This document shows positions 46,386-52,463 of a DNA stretch of 64,000 nt, piece by piece. The position numbers were made by a program, and so were the translations under genes. This DNA comes from Hermatobates lingyangjiaoensis. Lineage: Eukaryota > Arthropoda > Insecta > Hemiptera > Hermatobatidae. The first letter of the stretch is position 1, and each line of letters starts with the position of its first letter. The notes below the pieces were generated by a model, which saw only the letters and a program-made list of their open reading frames with translations, made no database searches and was not told where the DNA came from. The stretch spans positions 1 through 64,000 of the forward strand of contig JAPFBL010000232.1 in assembly GCA_026182355.1 (NCBI GenBank), given 5' to 3'.

Positions 46386-46986
46386 AAACAAAGACTCACT
46401 TTTCAATATTTCGACCGCCATTACAGTCGAAATATTGAAAAGTGAGTCTTTGTTATGTTTCTGTCATGTGTCACAGTTTATTTTAAGTGTAATCTGTCCT
46501 GCCGGACCGTTTCCATTATATATAATTGAGGGTAAAAGTTCAATGTCTTTTATACAGGCTGGTTAAAAGTCACCCGACAGTAAATAAAATAAATAAACAG
46601 GGGAAATATATTTTAAACAATTAAGTGAATTCAATAAACATGTAAATATGAAGATGTAATAAACAGATTATTTTGAAGCTTGTAGCAGAGTAAGAGTCTT
46701 CCTCTAAAAACTTCAATCTTTCATAATTTTCCCCCCAAAACCACCTTTAAGTCACAGTATTCAATCAATAAGCATTCATAATGGGCATGAATAAATCAAA
46801 ACTTAATATTTAATGTTTATGGAAGTTTCATTTGAGTGTCGGCTGGAGTGTTATGAATATACAATAATTACCGAGTTATTTAGGGAGATTATTATAAAGC
46901 ATAAATGCGATTCTTTATGAAGTATTATTACTTGTTTACAGAATCTTCCCGAAAGGCTGACTCTATCAACAAGTGGGTGCGACTGA
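16302..46986 (+). CDS. BTRC: beta-TrCP / Slimb F-box-WD40 protein (whole gene, 11 coding exons)
   Basis: Substrate receptor of the SCF (Skp1-Cullin1-F-box) ubiquitin ligase; by family knowledge it binds phosphorylated DSGxxS degrons such as those of beta-catenin/Armadillo, IkB and Cubitus interruptus. Coding exons: 16302-16346, 17425-17665, 21462-21648, 23330-23423, 29991-30212, 30638-30778, 35470-35732, 39095-39205, 39930-40008, 41168-41290, and a less certain 46942-46986. The exons join in phase to 1551 nt including the stop, or 516 residues, close to insect Slimb and vertebrate FBXW11. Domains: homodimerisation D domain about residues 47-94, F-box about 99-143, linker, then seven WD40 blades from about 213 to 493. 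Blade signatures are almost identical to the vertebrate protein ([48 protein letters not shown]), so degron-contact surfaces are probably intact. Introns of 0.4-6.6 kb are full of mobile elements. Confidence 0.97.
16347..17424 (+). other. beta-TrCP intron 1
   Basis: 1.1 kb, AT-rich, with none of the mobile element families recognised. Confidence 0.85.
17425..17665 (+). CDS. BTRC: beta-TrCP exon 2 (dimerisation D domain)
   Basis: Follows a ttctttcag acceptor and ends one base into a codon before gtaagt. It encodes residues 16-95. The second half, with [20 protein letters not shown] and [15 protein letters not shown], is the beta-TrCP D domain that mediates homodimerisation. The first part, with a KEQRKKE stretch, is variable in the family. 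Confidence 0.96.
17666..21461 (+). other. beta-TrCP intron 2
   Basis: 3.8 kb. The open frame at 18500-18949 (149 codons) has no recognisable domain. Higher-GC patches at 19960-20110 and 20750-21150 look like decayed foreign sequence, but I could not identify them. Confidence 0.8.
21462..21648 (+). CDS. BTRC: beta-TrCP exon 3 (F-box)
   Basis: The acceptor is gttgtag and the donor gtttgt; the exon begins in phase 1 and leaves two bases of a Trp codon. It encodes the Skp1-binding F-box: [20 protein letters not shown], then [11 protein letters not shown] and [15 protein letters not shown]. The reading frame continues to LAERRSW, completed by the first base of exon 4. Confidence 0.97.
21823..21857 (+). 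ncRNA. Hammerhead-like ribozyme motif (GATC family), intronic sense
   Basis: CTGACGA, extra A, stem II UACCA/UGGUU around CUUGUUU, GAAA, GATC, UU before AGUU. Stem I pairs ATT(C) side with AGU through A-U, G-U and U-A. Compared with other members, stem II has changed from ACCG/CGGU to ACCA/UGGU with pairing kept. Lies in the sense strand of the beta-TrCP pre-mRNA. Confidence 0.65.
22163..22197 (-). ncRNA. Hammerhead-like motif (CACG variant)
   Basis: TTGATGA core, eroded stem II, GAAACACGTAG. Likely weak or inactive. Confidence 0.4.
22384..22415 (+). ncRNA. Hammerhead-like motif (CACG variant), intronic sense
   Basis: CTGACGA, extra U, stem II GAACA/UGUUC, GAAA, CACG, UA before G. The stem III palindrome is imperfect. 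Confidence 0.5.
23330..23423 (+). CDS. BTRC: beta-TrCP exon 4 (linker)
   Basis: The acceptor is gttttgcag and the donor gtgagt. It completes the Trp codon and encodes [11 protein letters not shown] followed by [16 protein letters not shown], the linker between F-box and propeller (QYLFKNKP and FYRALYPKIIQDIE in the vertebrate protein). It ends in phase 0. Confidence 0.95.
24701..25022 (-). mobile_element. tRNA-derived SINE, full length
   Basis: Complement reads head (25022 side) to tail (TTAGG-like at 24703). Contains the shared words aagtgtatttagagtag and gagggccagagtgggtattg. Immediately followed by another SINE in the opposite orientation, so the two heads abut. Confidence 0.8.
25028..25528 (+). 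mobile_element. tRNA-derived SINE, interrupted
   Basis: Head and body to about 25290, then about 150 bases of other sequence, then the tail at 25440-25528 (tatcacaaagggcc, catgggacatccac, cctaacctaac). Confidence 0.75.
25800..25837 (-). ncRNA. Possible decayed hammerhead-like motif
   Basis: CTGAAGA, a GC-rich hairpin containing GGCCGGCC, then AAAACAAGTCG, resembling GAAACTAGTCG of the 41836-41869 motif. The GAAA is AAAA. Confidence 0.3.
26160..26400 (-). mobile_element. Ribozyme-bearing repeat
   Basis: Shares agtctccacayaaa and the ribozyme position with the CGCG family. Its right part (aatcatagtatgataacaac onward) recurs at 28035-28140. Confidence 0.55.
26262..26297 (-). ncRNA. Decayed hammerhead-like motif
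   Basis: GTGACGA core, stem II AAGAGC/GCUCUU, GAAATGCTTTG. The palindrome is lost. Confidence 0.4.
26800..27060. mobile_element. Fold-back element, CGCG ribozyme family
   Basis: Arms 26812-26893 and 26953-27025 are inverted and nearly identical (aatggataaaccaacaaaag, agtctccacacaaatgaagt). The right end carries gagtaaataccacacaatta and ggattgcacaactaatga, the boundary shared by the whole family. The right ribozyme has lost its 5' half. Confidence 0.85.
26860..26893 (-). ncRNA. Hammerhead-like ribozyme motif (CGCG family)
   Basis: CTGATGA, extra U, stem II GAACAC/GUGUUC with loop AAA, GAAA, CGCG, UU before GAA. Stem I is GAA with TTC. Confidence 0.7.
27105..28005. repeat. 69-bp minisatellite, about 13 copies
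   Basis: A unit of 69 bases containing catctttcctcaggttgtgc and acaatatcaggtattctgtg is repeated about 13 times with few differences, one copy lacking a base. Because 69 is a multiple of three, two minus-strand frames stay open for up to 202 codons. I regard these as artefacts. The array's right edge joins a decayed ribozyme motif at about 27998-28035. Confidence 0.95.
28005..28145 (-). mobile_element. Ribozyme-bearing repeat truncated by the minisatellite
   Basis: Matches 26280-26400. On the minus strand CTGACGA is followed by a perfect AGUUC/GAACU hairpin, but the expected GAAA is replaced by sequence running into the array. Confidence 0.5.
28371..28404 (-). ncRNA. Hammerhead-like motif (CGCG family), decayed
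   Basis: CAGAAGA, extra A, compensated stem II GAACAU/AUGUUC, then GGTTCGCGTTG in place of GAAACGCGTTG. The catalytic GAAA is lost. Confidence 0.45.
28966..28998 (+). ncRNA. Hammerhead-like motif (CACG variant), intronic sense
   Basis: CTGAAGA, extra A, weak stem II (AAC/GUU), GAAACACGTTG. Confidence 0.45.
29325..29500. mobile_element. GATC-family ribozyme fold-back
   Basis: Inverted boundary sequences tcaatgatcaaaccacaat at 29325-29345 and attgtggtttgatcattga at 29456-29475. A minus-strand motif and a half plus-strand motif lie inside. Confidence 0.75.
29365..29399 (-). ncRNA. Hammerhead-like motif (GATC family)
   Basis: CTGACGA core with stem I GACU/AGUC. Stem II is weakened, and GAAA is changed to CAAA before GATCTT, so probably inactive. 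Confidence 0.5.
29520..29640 (-). mobile_element. GATC-family ribozyme element, second copy
   Basis: Same left boundary as 29325 (aatgatcaaaccacaataag). A second family end, cacgtgtttatgtgaaatct, lies at 29894-29913. Confidence 0.7.
29560..29594 (-). ncRNA. Hammerhead-like ribozyme motif (GATC family)
   Basis: CTGACGA, extra A, stem II GACCA(C)/CGGUU around CUUGUUA, GAAA, GATC, UU before AGUC. Stem I GACU/AGUC is complete. Confidence 0.65.
29991..30212 (+). CDS. BTRC: beta-TrCP exon 5 (WD blade 1)
   Basis: The acceptor is a long T tract ending ttag; the donor is gtaagt. 74 codons from [11 protein letters not shown] through [11 protein letters not shown] and [14 protein letters not shown] to [14 protein letters not shown]. 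It contains the first WD40 blade and the start of the second. Confidence 0.97.
30213..30637 (+). other. beta-TrCP intron 5
   Basis: 425 bases, AT-rich, nothing recognised. Confidence 0.9.
30638..30778 (+). CDS. BTRC: beta-TrCP exon 6 (WD blades 2-3)
   Basis: The acceptor is tttctag and the donor gtatta; 47 codons, phase 0 at both ends. Encodes [20 protein letters not shown], then [20 protein letters not shown]. It completes blade 2 and starts blade 3. Confidence 0.97.
31311..31569 (+). mobile_element. Ribozyme element insertion with 11-bp target duplication
   Basis: Flanked by the direct repeat TGTTTTAATAG at 31300-31310 and 31570-31580. The related sequence at 32478-32695 has the same flanks (tattcctactgttt, then attagtg) with no insert, so it is an empty site. 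The insert shares agttgttttcactggaccaa-type sequence and the CGCG ribozyme with the palindrome at 34030-34316. Confidence 0.7.
31494..31524 (+). ncRNA. Hammerhead-like ribozyme motif (CGCG family), intronic sense
   Basis: CTGATGA, extra U, stem II GAACAC/GUGUUC (loop shortened to almost nothing), GAAA, CGCG, UU before GAA. Stem I GAA/TTC. Confidence 0.65.
32478..32695 (+). repeat. Repeat paralogous to the flanks of 31311-31569
   Basis: Matches 31265-31300 and 31580-31760 (ggaaccacttgyggt, aatcggttactkcgtg, ttattttatgaataaatt). Also carries the boundary-like tgatatttact. Confidence 0.65.
32838..33056 (-). mobile_element. tRNA-derived SINE, 5' part
   Basis: Complement contains the head (gaacccgggacctatcagtc region) and body (gtgtatttagagtagggatc). 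The tail is missing. Confidence 0.75.
34084..34117 (-). ncRNA. Hammerhead-like ribozyme motif (CGCG family)
   Basis: CTGATGA, extra U, GAACAC/GUGUUC with loop AAA, GAAA, then CGTG for CGCG, and TTG. One palindrome base is changed. Confidence 0.6.
34228..34260 (+). ncRNA. Hammerhead-like ribozyme motif (CGCG family), intronic sense
   Basis: CTGATGA, extra U, GAACAC/GUGUUC with loop AAA, GAAA, CGCG, UU before GAA. Stem I GAA/TTC. The most consensus-like copy in the window. Confidence 0.75.
34662..34695 (-). ncRNA. Hammerhead-like motif (CGCG family), decayed
   Basis: CTGAAGA, extra A, stem II GAACAC/GUGUUC with loop UAA, but AAAACTCTTTG where GAAACGCGTTG is expected. Confidence 0.45.
35106..35137 (+). 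ncRNA. Hammerhead-like motif (CGCG family), intronic sense
   Basis: CTGAAGA, extra A, eroded stem II, GAAACGCGTTG intact. Stem I G-C, U-A, U-A. Confidence 0.5.
35470..35732 (+). CDS. BTRC: beta-TrCP exon 7 (WD blades 3-5)
   Basis: The acceptor is ttgttttag and the donor gtcagt. Encodes [14 protein letters not shown], then [47 protein letters not shown] and SGSSDNTIR. The exon ends two bases into the Arg codon, the same position as in vertebrate beta-TrCP coding sequence. Confidence 0.97.
35975..36001 (+). ncRNA. Possible hammerhead-like motif (GAAATGTT variant)
   Basis: CTGATGA, extra C, stem II GAC/GUC with loop GAG, GAAATGTTG. An inverted, more decayed partner is at about 35874-35900. Stem III could pair only with G-U wobbles. 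Confidence 0.4.
38795..38945 (-). repeat. Dispersed repeat, inverted copy of 4298-4455
   Basis: See 4298-4455. Orientation opposite. Ends with agtaaagttgagtgtaggct. Confidence 0.6.
39095..39205 (+). CDS. BTRC: beta-TrCP exon 8 (WD blades 5-6)
   Basis: The acceptor is tatttgcag and the donor gtaagt. Completes Arg, then [37 protein letters not shown]. Leaves two bases of a Gly codon. Confidence 0.97.
39206..39929 (+). other. beta-TrCP intron 8
   Basis: 724 bases. A short internal duplication (acagccagttaatttaa at about 39515 and 39612). No gene. Confidence 0.85.
39930..40008 (+). CDS. BTRC: beta-TrCP exon 9 (WD blade 6)
   Basis: The acceptor is tgtttccag and the donor gtaaca. Encodes [18 protein letters not shown], then SLCLRTLV, the loop-containing blade 6. 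Ends in phase 0. Confidence 0.96.
40009..41167 (+). other. beta-TrCP intron 9
   Basis: 1.2 kb, AT-rich, with no recognised repeat family. Confidence 0.85.
41168..41290 (+). CDS. BTRC: beta-TrCP exon 10 (WD blade 7)
   Basis: The acceptor is tttcacag and the donor gtaagt. Encodes [20 protein letters not shown] then [20 protein letters not shown] and L. It closes the propeller. If the donor were not used, translation would stop eight codons into the intron, giving a short alternative C-terminus. Confidence 0.95.
41757..41890 (-). mobile_element. Single-arm ribozyme element, CTAG family
   Basis: Begins with the boundary gtaattgtgtggtatttact shared with the CGCG family, then a diverged arm with the ribozyme. 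Confidence 0.65.
41836..41869 (-). ncRNA. Hammerhead-like motif (CTAG family)
   Basis: CTGATAA (core G8 changed to A), extra U, stem II GAACGC/GUGCUC with loop UAA, GAAA, palindrome CTAG, UC before G. G8 is catalytic in hammerheads, so this copy should be inactive, but it shows a further palindrome. Confidence 0.55.
43010..43150. mobile_element. GATC-family ribozyme element
   Basis: Inverted halves around 43040-43080 and 43081-43150 (acatctttcaac left, gttgaaagatcttagtc right). Confidence 0.6.
43084..43118 (+). ncRNA. Hammerhead-like ribozyme motif (GATC family)
   Basis: CTGACGA, extra A, stem II GACC(G)/(A)GGUU, GAAA, GATC, UU before AGUC. Upstream stem I strand is lost. Confidence 0.55.
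43628..43652 (+). ncRNA. Possible hammerhead-like motif (CGAC hairpin variant)
   Basis: CTGATGA, extra C, stem II GAC/GUC with loop GAUG, GAAAC, but no palindrome or clear UH. Related minus-strand sequence at 43525-43555. Confidence 0.35.
44314..44347 (-). ncRNA. Hammerhead-like ribozyme motif (CATG family)
   Basis: CAGAAGA core (U4 changed to A), extra U, stem II GACUG/CAGUC with loop ACGAG, GAAA, palindrome CATG, UC before GATAG. Stem I is five pairs, GATAG with TTATC. Confidence 0.6.
44586..44743. repeat. Two adjacent palindromes
   Basis: 44586-44649 is a 64-base palindrome centred on tggatcca. 44669-44743 is a second, near-perfect, centred on aaactgttt. They look like fold-back duplications of single-copy arms and make the junction to the endonuclease fragment. 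Confidence 0.9.
44740..45113 (+). pseudogene. Penelope-like element GIY-YIG endonuclease fragment
   Basis: The open frame 44514-45113 (199 codons) is real transposon coding only from about residue 76. It has [43 protein letters not shown] and [11 protein letters not shown]. This is the Cys-rich lead and GIY-YIG nuclease typical of the C-terminus of Penelope-like retroelements: the VYRLEC tyrosine and the FYVG motif are present, with downstream Arg and His. The final segment is degraded and no reverse transcriptase precedes it. The N-terminal part of the frame is translated palindrome sequence. Confidence 0.8.
45536..45569 (-). ncRNA. Hammerhead-like ribozyme motif (CATG family)
   Basis: Direct-repeat copy of 44314-44347 with identical core, stem II, CATG and stem I. 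Confidence 0.6.
46096..46127 (+). ncRNA. Decayed hammerhead-like motif (CATG family)
   Basis: Inverted copy. The core and stem II are intact, but GAAACATGTCGATAG is scrambled to GACATGCGAAG. Confidence 0.45.
46388..46453. repeat. Short fold-back, TCGAAATATTG type
   Basis: Inverted arms agactcacttttcaatattt and complement around a 12-base loop. The same arm word recurs at 53997-54020 and, diverged, at 43527 and 54220. Confidence 0.8.
46942..46986 (+). CDS. BTRC: Candidate beta-TrCP terminal exon with stop
   Basis: After the acceptor cttgtttacag, phase 0 reads [14 protein letters not shown] and then TGA. The stretch 46942-47090 is clearly richer in GC than its surroundings, as expected of an exon plus the start of a 3' UTR. 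The family C-terminus is variable, and the vertebrate RSPSRTYTY tail is not recognisable here. This is therefore an inference from splice signal, phase, composition and resulting length (516 residues). The true last exon could lie elsewhere. Confidence 0.5.
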   Translation, partial: NLPERLTLSTSGCD

Positions 46987-49520
46987 AGCAAGAACAATCC
47001 AGTTCCTAGAGGAGAGCCGCTTTTCCCCTTCCAACCTTGACTTCAACACCGCAACTCTCCTCCTCATTAAATCATCCCAACCTATTACCTAAGTGTTTTT
47101 CATTTTTTTTTTCTTTTATATACTGTTAATTCTTCTATTCGATTAAAATGTTTAGAAAGAGGATCACAATGACAAAAATAATAAATGACGTACCTCGTTG
47201 TAGGGAATATGAAGTAATGGATTACGATCGTACGCTTTGCTAGGAATCAGGGTTTTTGTACTGCCAAGTCAAGACGGTGTTATTTCACCTACATATATTT
47301 CAAATTAAATATATGTAGATAACTTAATTACCCATCTAGATAGAACCTATACATTAGGAACATTTCAGTATATCAGATCAGTTCATACTGAGCATCATAG
47401 TTTCCATTATACGAACAATGTTTCTTTCATATTAAAGTAGACTGAAAAATATTAATTTATTTTATGTAGATATTTACCATATGCTTTCGACTCATAAATT
47501 TAGGGATGATTTTTTTCCTCTGCGTCCATTAGAAGTTCTATTTTTACATCTGTGAAGTTATTAATCCGACTAAACATTTCCATTATTAATTCATTTTCCA
47601 TATTAACTGTTTAAACGAATTAAATATTTATTTTTATAATAATTTATGTTTTCTTTACAAACAGTTATTTCAATTAATTTTTTTTTTCATTAAATTAAAT
47701 CACATTTAATAAAAAGTAATTCTCAAATTGTTGGAAAATAAGTAAAAATTACCTGACTTTTATTATGTAATTGAAGAATAAAAACTGTAGTTTTGACTTG
47801 GCAAGCCTTTTACGGTTATCAAAATTTATCCTTTGTTTTTTTTGCAATTACCCGTATGTGAAAATATATATATGTTGTACTTTTAGTGATGAAAATATAT
47901 TTGCAAACATATAGAAATAAATTGGTTTACTGAGTTGGACATCTTTTTGACTCATAAGGCAAGATTTAACTCTTGGTTAATAACCATTCTCTTTTAAATA
48001 TTCCTCTGTGTTTGAACTGTTTTGATTTATTGATAGCTTTTATTAGATTAATCTATATTTTATATCAGTTTTGTATTAGCTTCTTTAGGTGAGTATAGTA
48101 AATGTTAATTTTTACCGACGAAGTCAAAAAAAAAAACAAATATCCACAAAACATCTCTTAACTTTTTTGTTTCGTTTTTGTGCAATTGAAATGACAATTT
48201 ATACTTTAAATACATAAAGAATTCCTTTACCACCACACAAGTAATATTTAAATTTTTGTCTTTTCTGATTTTATTTTTATTAAAATCGTGTACAAAGACG
48301 TAATTTAAAACAAAACAAAAAAAATTAGTACTTTTAAATAAATAATTGTACAGTCGATGTTTGTTTTGACTGTAATTTTAAAATAAGCGTTAGAAAAAAA
48401 AAAGTCACAAATCTAGTTCCACTATTAGCTTCCAAACAAGAGTCCTTTAAAATTTCTTTAAATTTCTCTATTTTTCTTAAGCCATTTCGTCATCACTGAA
48501 TCTTCTGTGATATCCTAACAATACGTTTAAACTTGTTTTTTTTTTTAACTTAGTAAAATTATCAATACTAACAACTTTTTTTTCAATTCAATTTAATTTT
48601 ACTCGAGTTTTTAAAATTTGTTTCCAATATTAACAATTATTGTTTAATACTGAATTAAAAATATTTCGGCTTCTATTATTTGAAAATTTATATTTATGAT
48701 TTTAAAACAAAGTGTAATGCCCTAGTGATTTCAGACATCTTGTGCCACTTCAAAGCACATTAAATTTAGATTACCAGGGTAATTAACACTTCTTGTTTTA
48801 ACGAAATTTAAATTTTGTCAAGTAATCTTAGAGGATTTTTTTTACATATATACAAAATGGGTTAAGAATGAAAATTCTTAATAACAGCTCTAATTAATCT
48901 TTATTTATTAATTATTTTTGTTTATATTTTTTTTCTATATATATATATATTCCTTCTTTGGCAGTTAATTACTGCCCCCCCCCCCCCATTGGATTTGTAT
49001 TTTTTAATTAAAAGATGAAACGCATTGTATTGTTTGTAAATAAATGTATATGTTTTAGGTATAGATGTGTACAGTTACTATTTATTGTGTATTATTGAAA
49101 TCACCTGTTAGATTGGAAAACGTGTCGAGGCTTATGATGGACTAACAAGGACTTAGTTTATTATGTGTACATAGAAGTTAGTTGTAAACGAGTATTTTGT
49201 TCCTTTGTTTTATTAGAAATTGGATATTCTAACATCAGTATGGTTTACACAGCTCTCTTCGTCTAATATTCATTTGAGTGTTTTTAAAGCTAAGTAAATA
49301 CTATTAAAAATCTAACTCTCTATTTATTTTTTTACATACAACTTATTCATATTATATATATTTTCTTCTTTTAATTATTTATTTACTATTTCATTTATTA
49401 CTATTTTTTTTAATAATAATTTTGTTACAGATTATTCGTTTTAAAAAAAGAAATCAGATGTAGAAACTGTATTTCTTAAGTAGTGCTGCTCCAACTTTGA
49501 TTTGTATGAAAATAAATTTA
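46987..49520 (+). other. Putative long 3' UTR region of beta-TrCP
   Basis: About 2.5 kb following the candidate stop. It is AT- and T-rich and largely free of the SINE and ribozyme repeat families that crowd the introns. It has long poly-T stretches, a 13-base C run at 48975-48987, and several AATAAA-like signals, such as near 47914 and 49511. A long AU-rich 3' UTR would explain the lack of insertions, but the end is not resolved. Confidence 0.3.
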
Positions 49521-50690
49521 TAATAGTAAAATAATATTGCGGAGAAGTATATTCACAAATAGCTGAATTAATAGAAAAGAATTTCGTAATGAAATTGATT
49601 ATGAAGTAATCAATTCTTAGTAATCATCATTTCATTTCTTGATTACTATGTGTGGAGGTTACAAACCTTTTGGATATCGCTAAATTTATGATCTTTATAT
49701 AGCGAATGAATAACAGTATTCAATTTTTTAATAGTGATGCTAATGCAAATCAAAAGATAATGTTCCAAAATATCAATTTTATTGACTTGAAATGCAATTA
49801 TGACAAATAAATATATCTTATTTATTACAATTGAAATAATTAATCTTTTAAATGAATGCGAACCAGGGTCTAATTACGAAACAGATCCCATATCTTGTTA
49901 TTATTTCATAATAATATAAAAATAATTCAAATTATTTGGTTATTGTTTATTATTAAGTGTTTTTTTTTCTTACATTACGCAATCGAGCTTTAGGCAGGTT
50001 GTCGTCTCTTGAGAGGTGTTTCAATGCGTAACAGCATTATACTTCGGTCATTTAAGAACGCTTTGATAACACTCAGATTATTTCTTTATTAATGAACACT
50101 TCACCTGAAATTCATTACAAAAGCAATAATAACCTCAATTATTGGTACAACAAATTATATTTGAGAGATATTTCAGTTGATAAATTAAATCATTATTTGT
50201 TTCTTTAAACTTTTGTCAAATGTGGAGCTGTACTACTTTTATTTTAAAAAAAAAAACTGGCAATAAATAAAATATATTGAAAAAGCTCTAAATTGGTGAT
50301 GTGTAAGTGTAAACTTACGTGGAAAACTTAATGAAGTATGAGTAAATTTAAAGAAAATCCTTCCGATCTAAAGTCCTGTATTATTTCGATCTTATTTAAA
50401 CAAAAAACTAATACAAATGCAATATTTGTATATCTTTTAACGCCATCTTGTAAAATTACTAACACTCTATTAATACATATGTATTGACGAAGGACAATAA
50501 CTTCATCTAAGAGAGTTGACAGCTAGCAGATAGGTTTTTTTTTTACTTATTTCCTCCTGCTCTCCTTTGTTTACCCCAATATCTCTCTCCTGTCTATTGA
50601 CCTTTGCTTTCACTTTACAACCTTTAAAATACTTCTTCCCTTCCATTTCTCTCAACTCCCTCATCAGATGATTCTAAATCTTTGGTTTCA
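49521..50690. other. AT-rich DNA downstream of beta-TrCP
   Basis: No gene, SINE or ribozyme motif recognised. Confidence 0.5.
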
Positions 50691-50790
50691 GTTGGAATTT
50701 GACTGACGAAAACCGCTTGTTACGGTTGAAAGATCTTAGTCTTTTTTCTCTTTTCTCATTATGGTTGATATATATATATATATATGTATA
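50690..50790 (+). mobile_element. GATC-family ribozyme element fragment
   Basis: Right arm only, ending in an (AT)n tract. Confidence 0.6.
50703..50737 (+). ncRNA. Hammerhead-like ribozyme motif (GATC family)
   Basis: CTGACGA, extra A, stem II AACCG/CGGUU around CUUGUUA (five perfect pairs, where other copies have a G-U), GAAA, GATC, UU before AGUC. Upstream stem I strand is mutated. Confidence 0.6.
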
Positions 50791-50990
50791 CTTCACTTAA
50801 TAAAACGAAACACGATCCAAACTGGACACAATAAGAGTTCAAAATTCAAGAAGAGTAACACACAGAGTAAGGAAATACAATTACAGACTCAAATTTTCGG
50901 GTAGTCCGTCTTCAGGAGAAAAGAGAAAGGGAGACCAAGCACGTTGTAGACGCAACGGCTTGTAACCCATTTCCTGAATTTTGAACTCGT
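50790..50990 (-). mobile_element. AATT-family ribozyme element
   Basis: Matches the left arm of the element at 1030-1335 (gatccaaactggacacaa, acacacagag). Confidence 0.7.
50888..50915 (-). ncRNA. Hammerhead-like ribozyme motif (AATT family)
   Basis: CTGAAGA, extra C, stem II GG/CC with A/U interior changed, GAAAATTTGAG. Stem I GAG/CTC. Confidence 0.5.
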
Positions 50991-51101
50991 GTATATATAT
51001 ATATATATATACTTTTTCGTTGGAAATACGATCCAAAACGGACAAATATAGTTCAATATAGACAAAGAAACATAGAGAAATCAAAAGAACACACTTACAG
51101 T

Positions 51102-51130
51102 CTCTAATTTGCGGTTTGAACCGTCTTCAG
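51102..51130 (-). ncRNA. Hammerhead-like motif (AATT family)
   Basis: CTGAAGA, extra C, stem II GGUU/AACC, but GAAA is GCAAA. Probably inactive. Stem I GAGA/TCTC. Confidence 0.5.
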
Positions 51131-51220
51131 GAGAGATAAGAGAGGGGCAACCAAGCGCACTGGTTCAGAGACTCCAACCGTCTCTGAACCAGTGCGCTTG
51201 GTTTCCCTCTCTTATCTCTC

Positions 51221-51249
51221 CTGAAGACGGTTCAAATCGAAAATTAGAG
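51221..51249 (+). ncRNA. Hammerhead-like ribozyme motif (AATT family)
   Basis: CTGAAGA, extra C, stem II GGUU/AAUC, GAAA, AUU, A before GAGA. Stem I GAGA/TCTC gives four pairs. Confidence 0.6.
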
Positions 51250-52041
51250 ACTGTAAGTTCTATATTGAACTATATATATATATAAAAATCAGAAATAATC
51301 ATATTAGTTGAAAAATGAATGAGACCTTAGAACATTTTCATTTGTCTATTGATATTGTGATGTCATTCCTTTGATTATAGAGTAAAACTAAAAACTTTCA
51401 AAGAACAGACCAAAATACTTTATATGATCATTATTTCTGAACATTTATATGATCAGATCTCCTCTGAACCCTGTTGATGACGAACTGACAAACAAACTTG
51501 CGGGTAGTGGTAACTGTTTTTTTTTTTATTCCGTCTTCTTTGTACTTCCTAATTTTATTTAACGGGTTAGGTCAATATTTCAAAGATATATACCCATTTC
51601 ATTATATATTTGGTCAATTGAAATAAATGTGTGATATAAACAAGGTGAGATGGTCCGGGTGAATTATTAAAAATGAAAAGAAGAAAAAAGACTGACAAAA
51701 ACTTACTCTTCGGTATTTCGGCATCCATCAATACCCAAGTCACATGTTTTCTATCATTTCCACAGTATTTGTAAAAAACAATGGTAGATTATTTATCAAC
51801 TGTAGAACAATGAATGATTCAGTTTGTCTTACTGAAAACCACGTGAAATATTTTTGTTCTTGCCTGCTTCTTGAGCAAACTAAATTATTTTTATGCTTTC
51901 ACCATGAAATTTATACAACAAGAAACACTCAGTAAGAAAATAAATTTTATATTTTGTCTGAATTAAAAGAAAAAAATATTTATATTTGGCGATTTCAAGA
52001 ATTACGTCTGCACACAAAAAAAAAGTTTAATATGGAACTTA

Positions 52042-52075
52042 CAACGCGTTTCGAACACTTAGTGCTCTTCTTCAG
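52042..52075 (-). ncRNA. Hammerhead-like ribozyme motif (CGCG family)
   Basis: CTGAAGA, extra A, stem II GAGCAC/GUGUUC with loop UAA, GAAA, CGCG, UU before G. Confidence 0.65.
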
Positions 52076-52256
52076 GTTAACATCTAAAAAATATACATAT
52101 CTGTGAGCTTTAAGAACATCAGAGCGAATTATTTGAAATTGAATACAATATATGAATGTTGAATTGAACTGTTGAGGTTTTTAACAAGAGAACTAGTATG
52201 AAAAATGACTTAATCTAAACCCCTCATACTAATCCCGTGATATATCAATATATGTC

Positions 52257-52291
<35 letters not shown>

Positions 52292-52463
52292 GTATATATA
52301 TGTAATAATATATATGTTGAATATATGTTATAAATATTCATACTAATTCCCTTATTGAAAAACTCAAAAGTTCAATTCAACATTCATGTATTCTATTCAG
52401 TTTCAAAGAATTCACTCTGATGTTCTTAAACCTCACAGAAATGTATATTTTTTAGATGTTAAC

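Larger units (their letters stand above)
41291..46941 (+). other. Putative beta-TrCP intron 10
   Basis: 5.7 kb holding ribozyme elements and a rearranged Penelope-like element. Its extent depends on the uncertain terminal exon. Confidence 0.5.
50995..51285. mobile_element. Fold-back element, AATT ribozyme family
   Basis: Arms 51085-51170 and 51175-51260 are inverted almost without a spacer (agtgcgcttggtttccctct and complement), flanked by (AT)n tracts. Confidence 0.85.
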
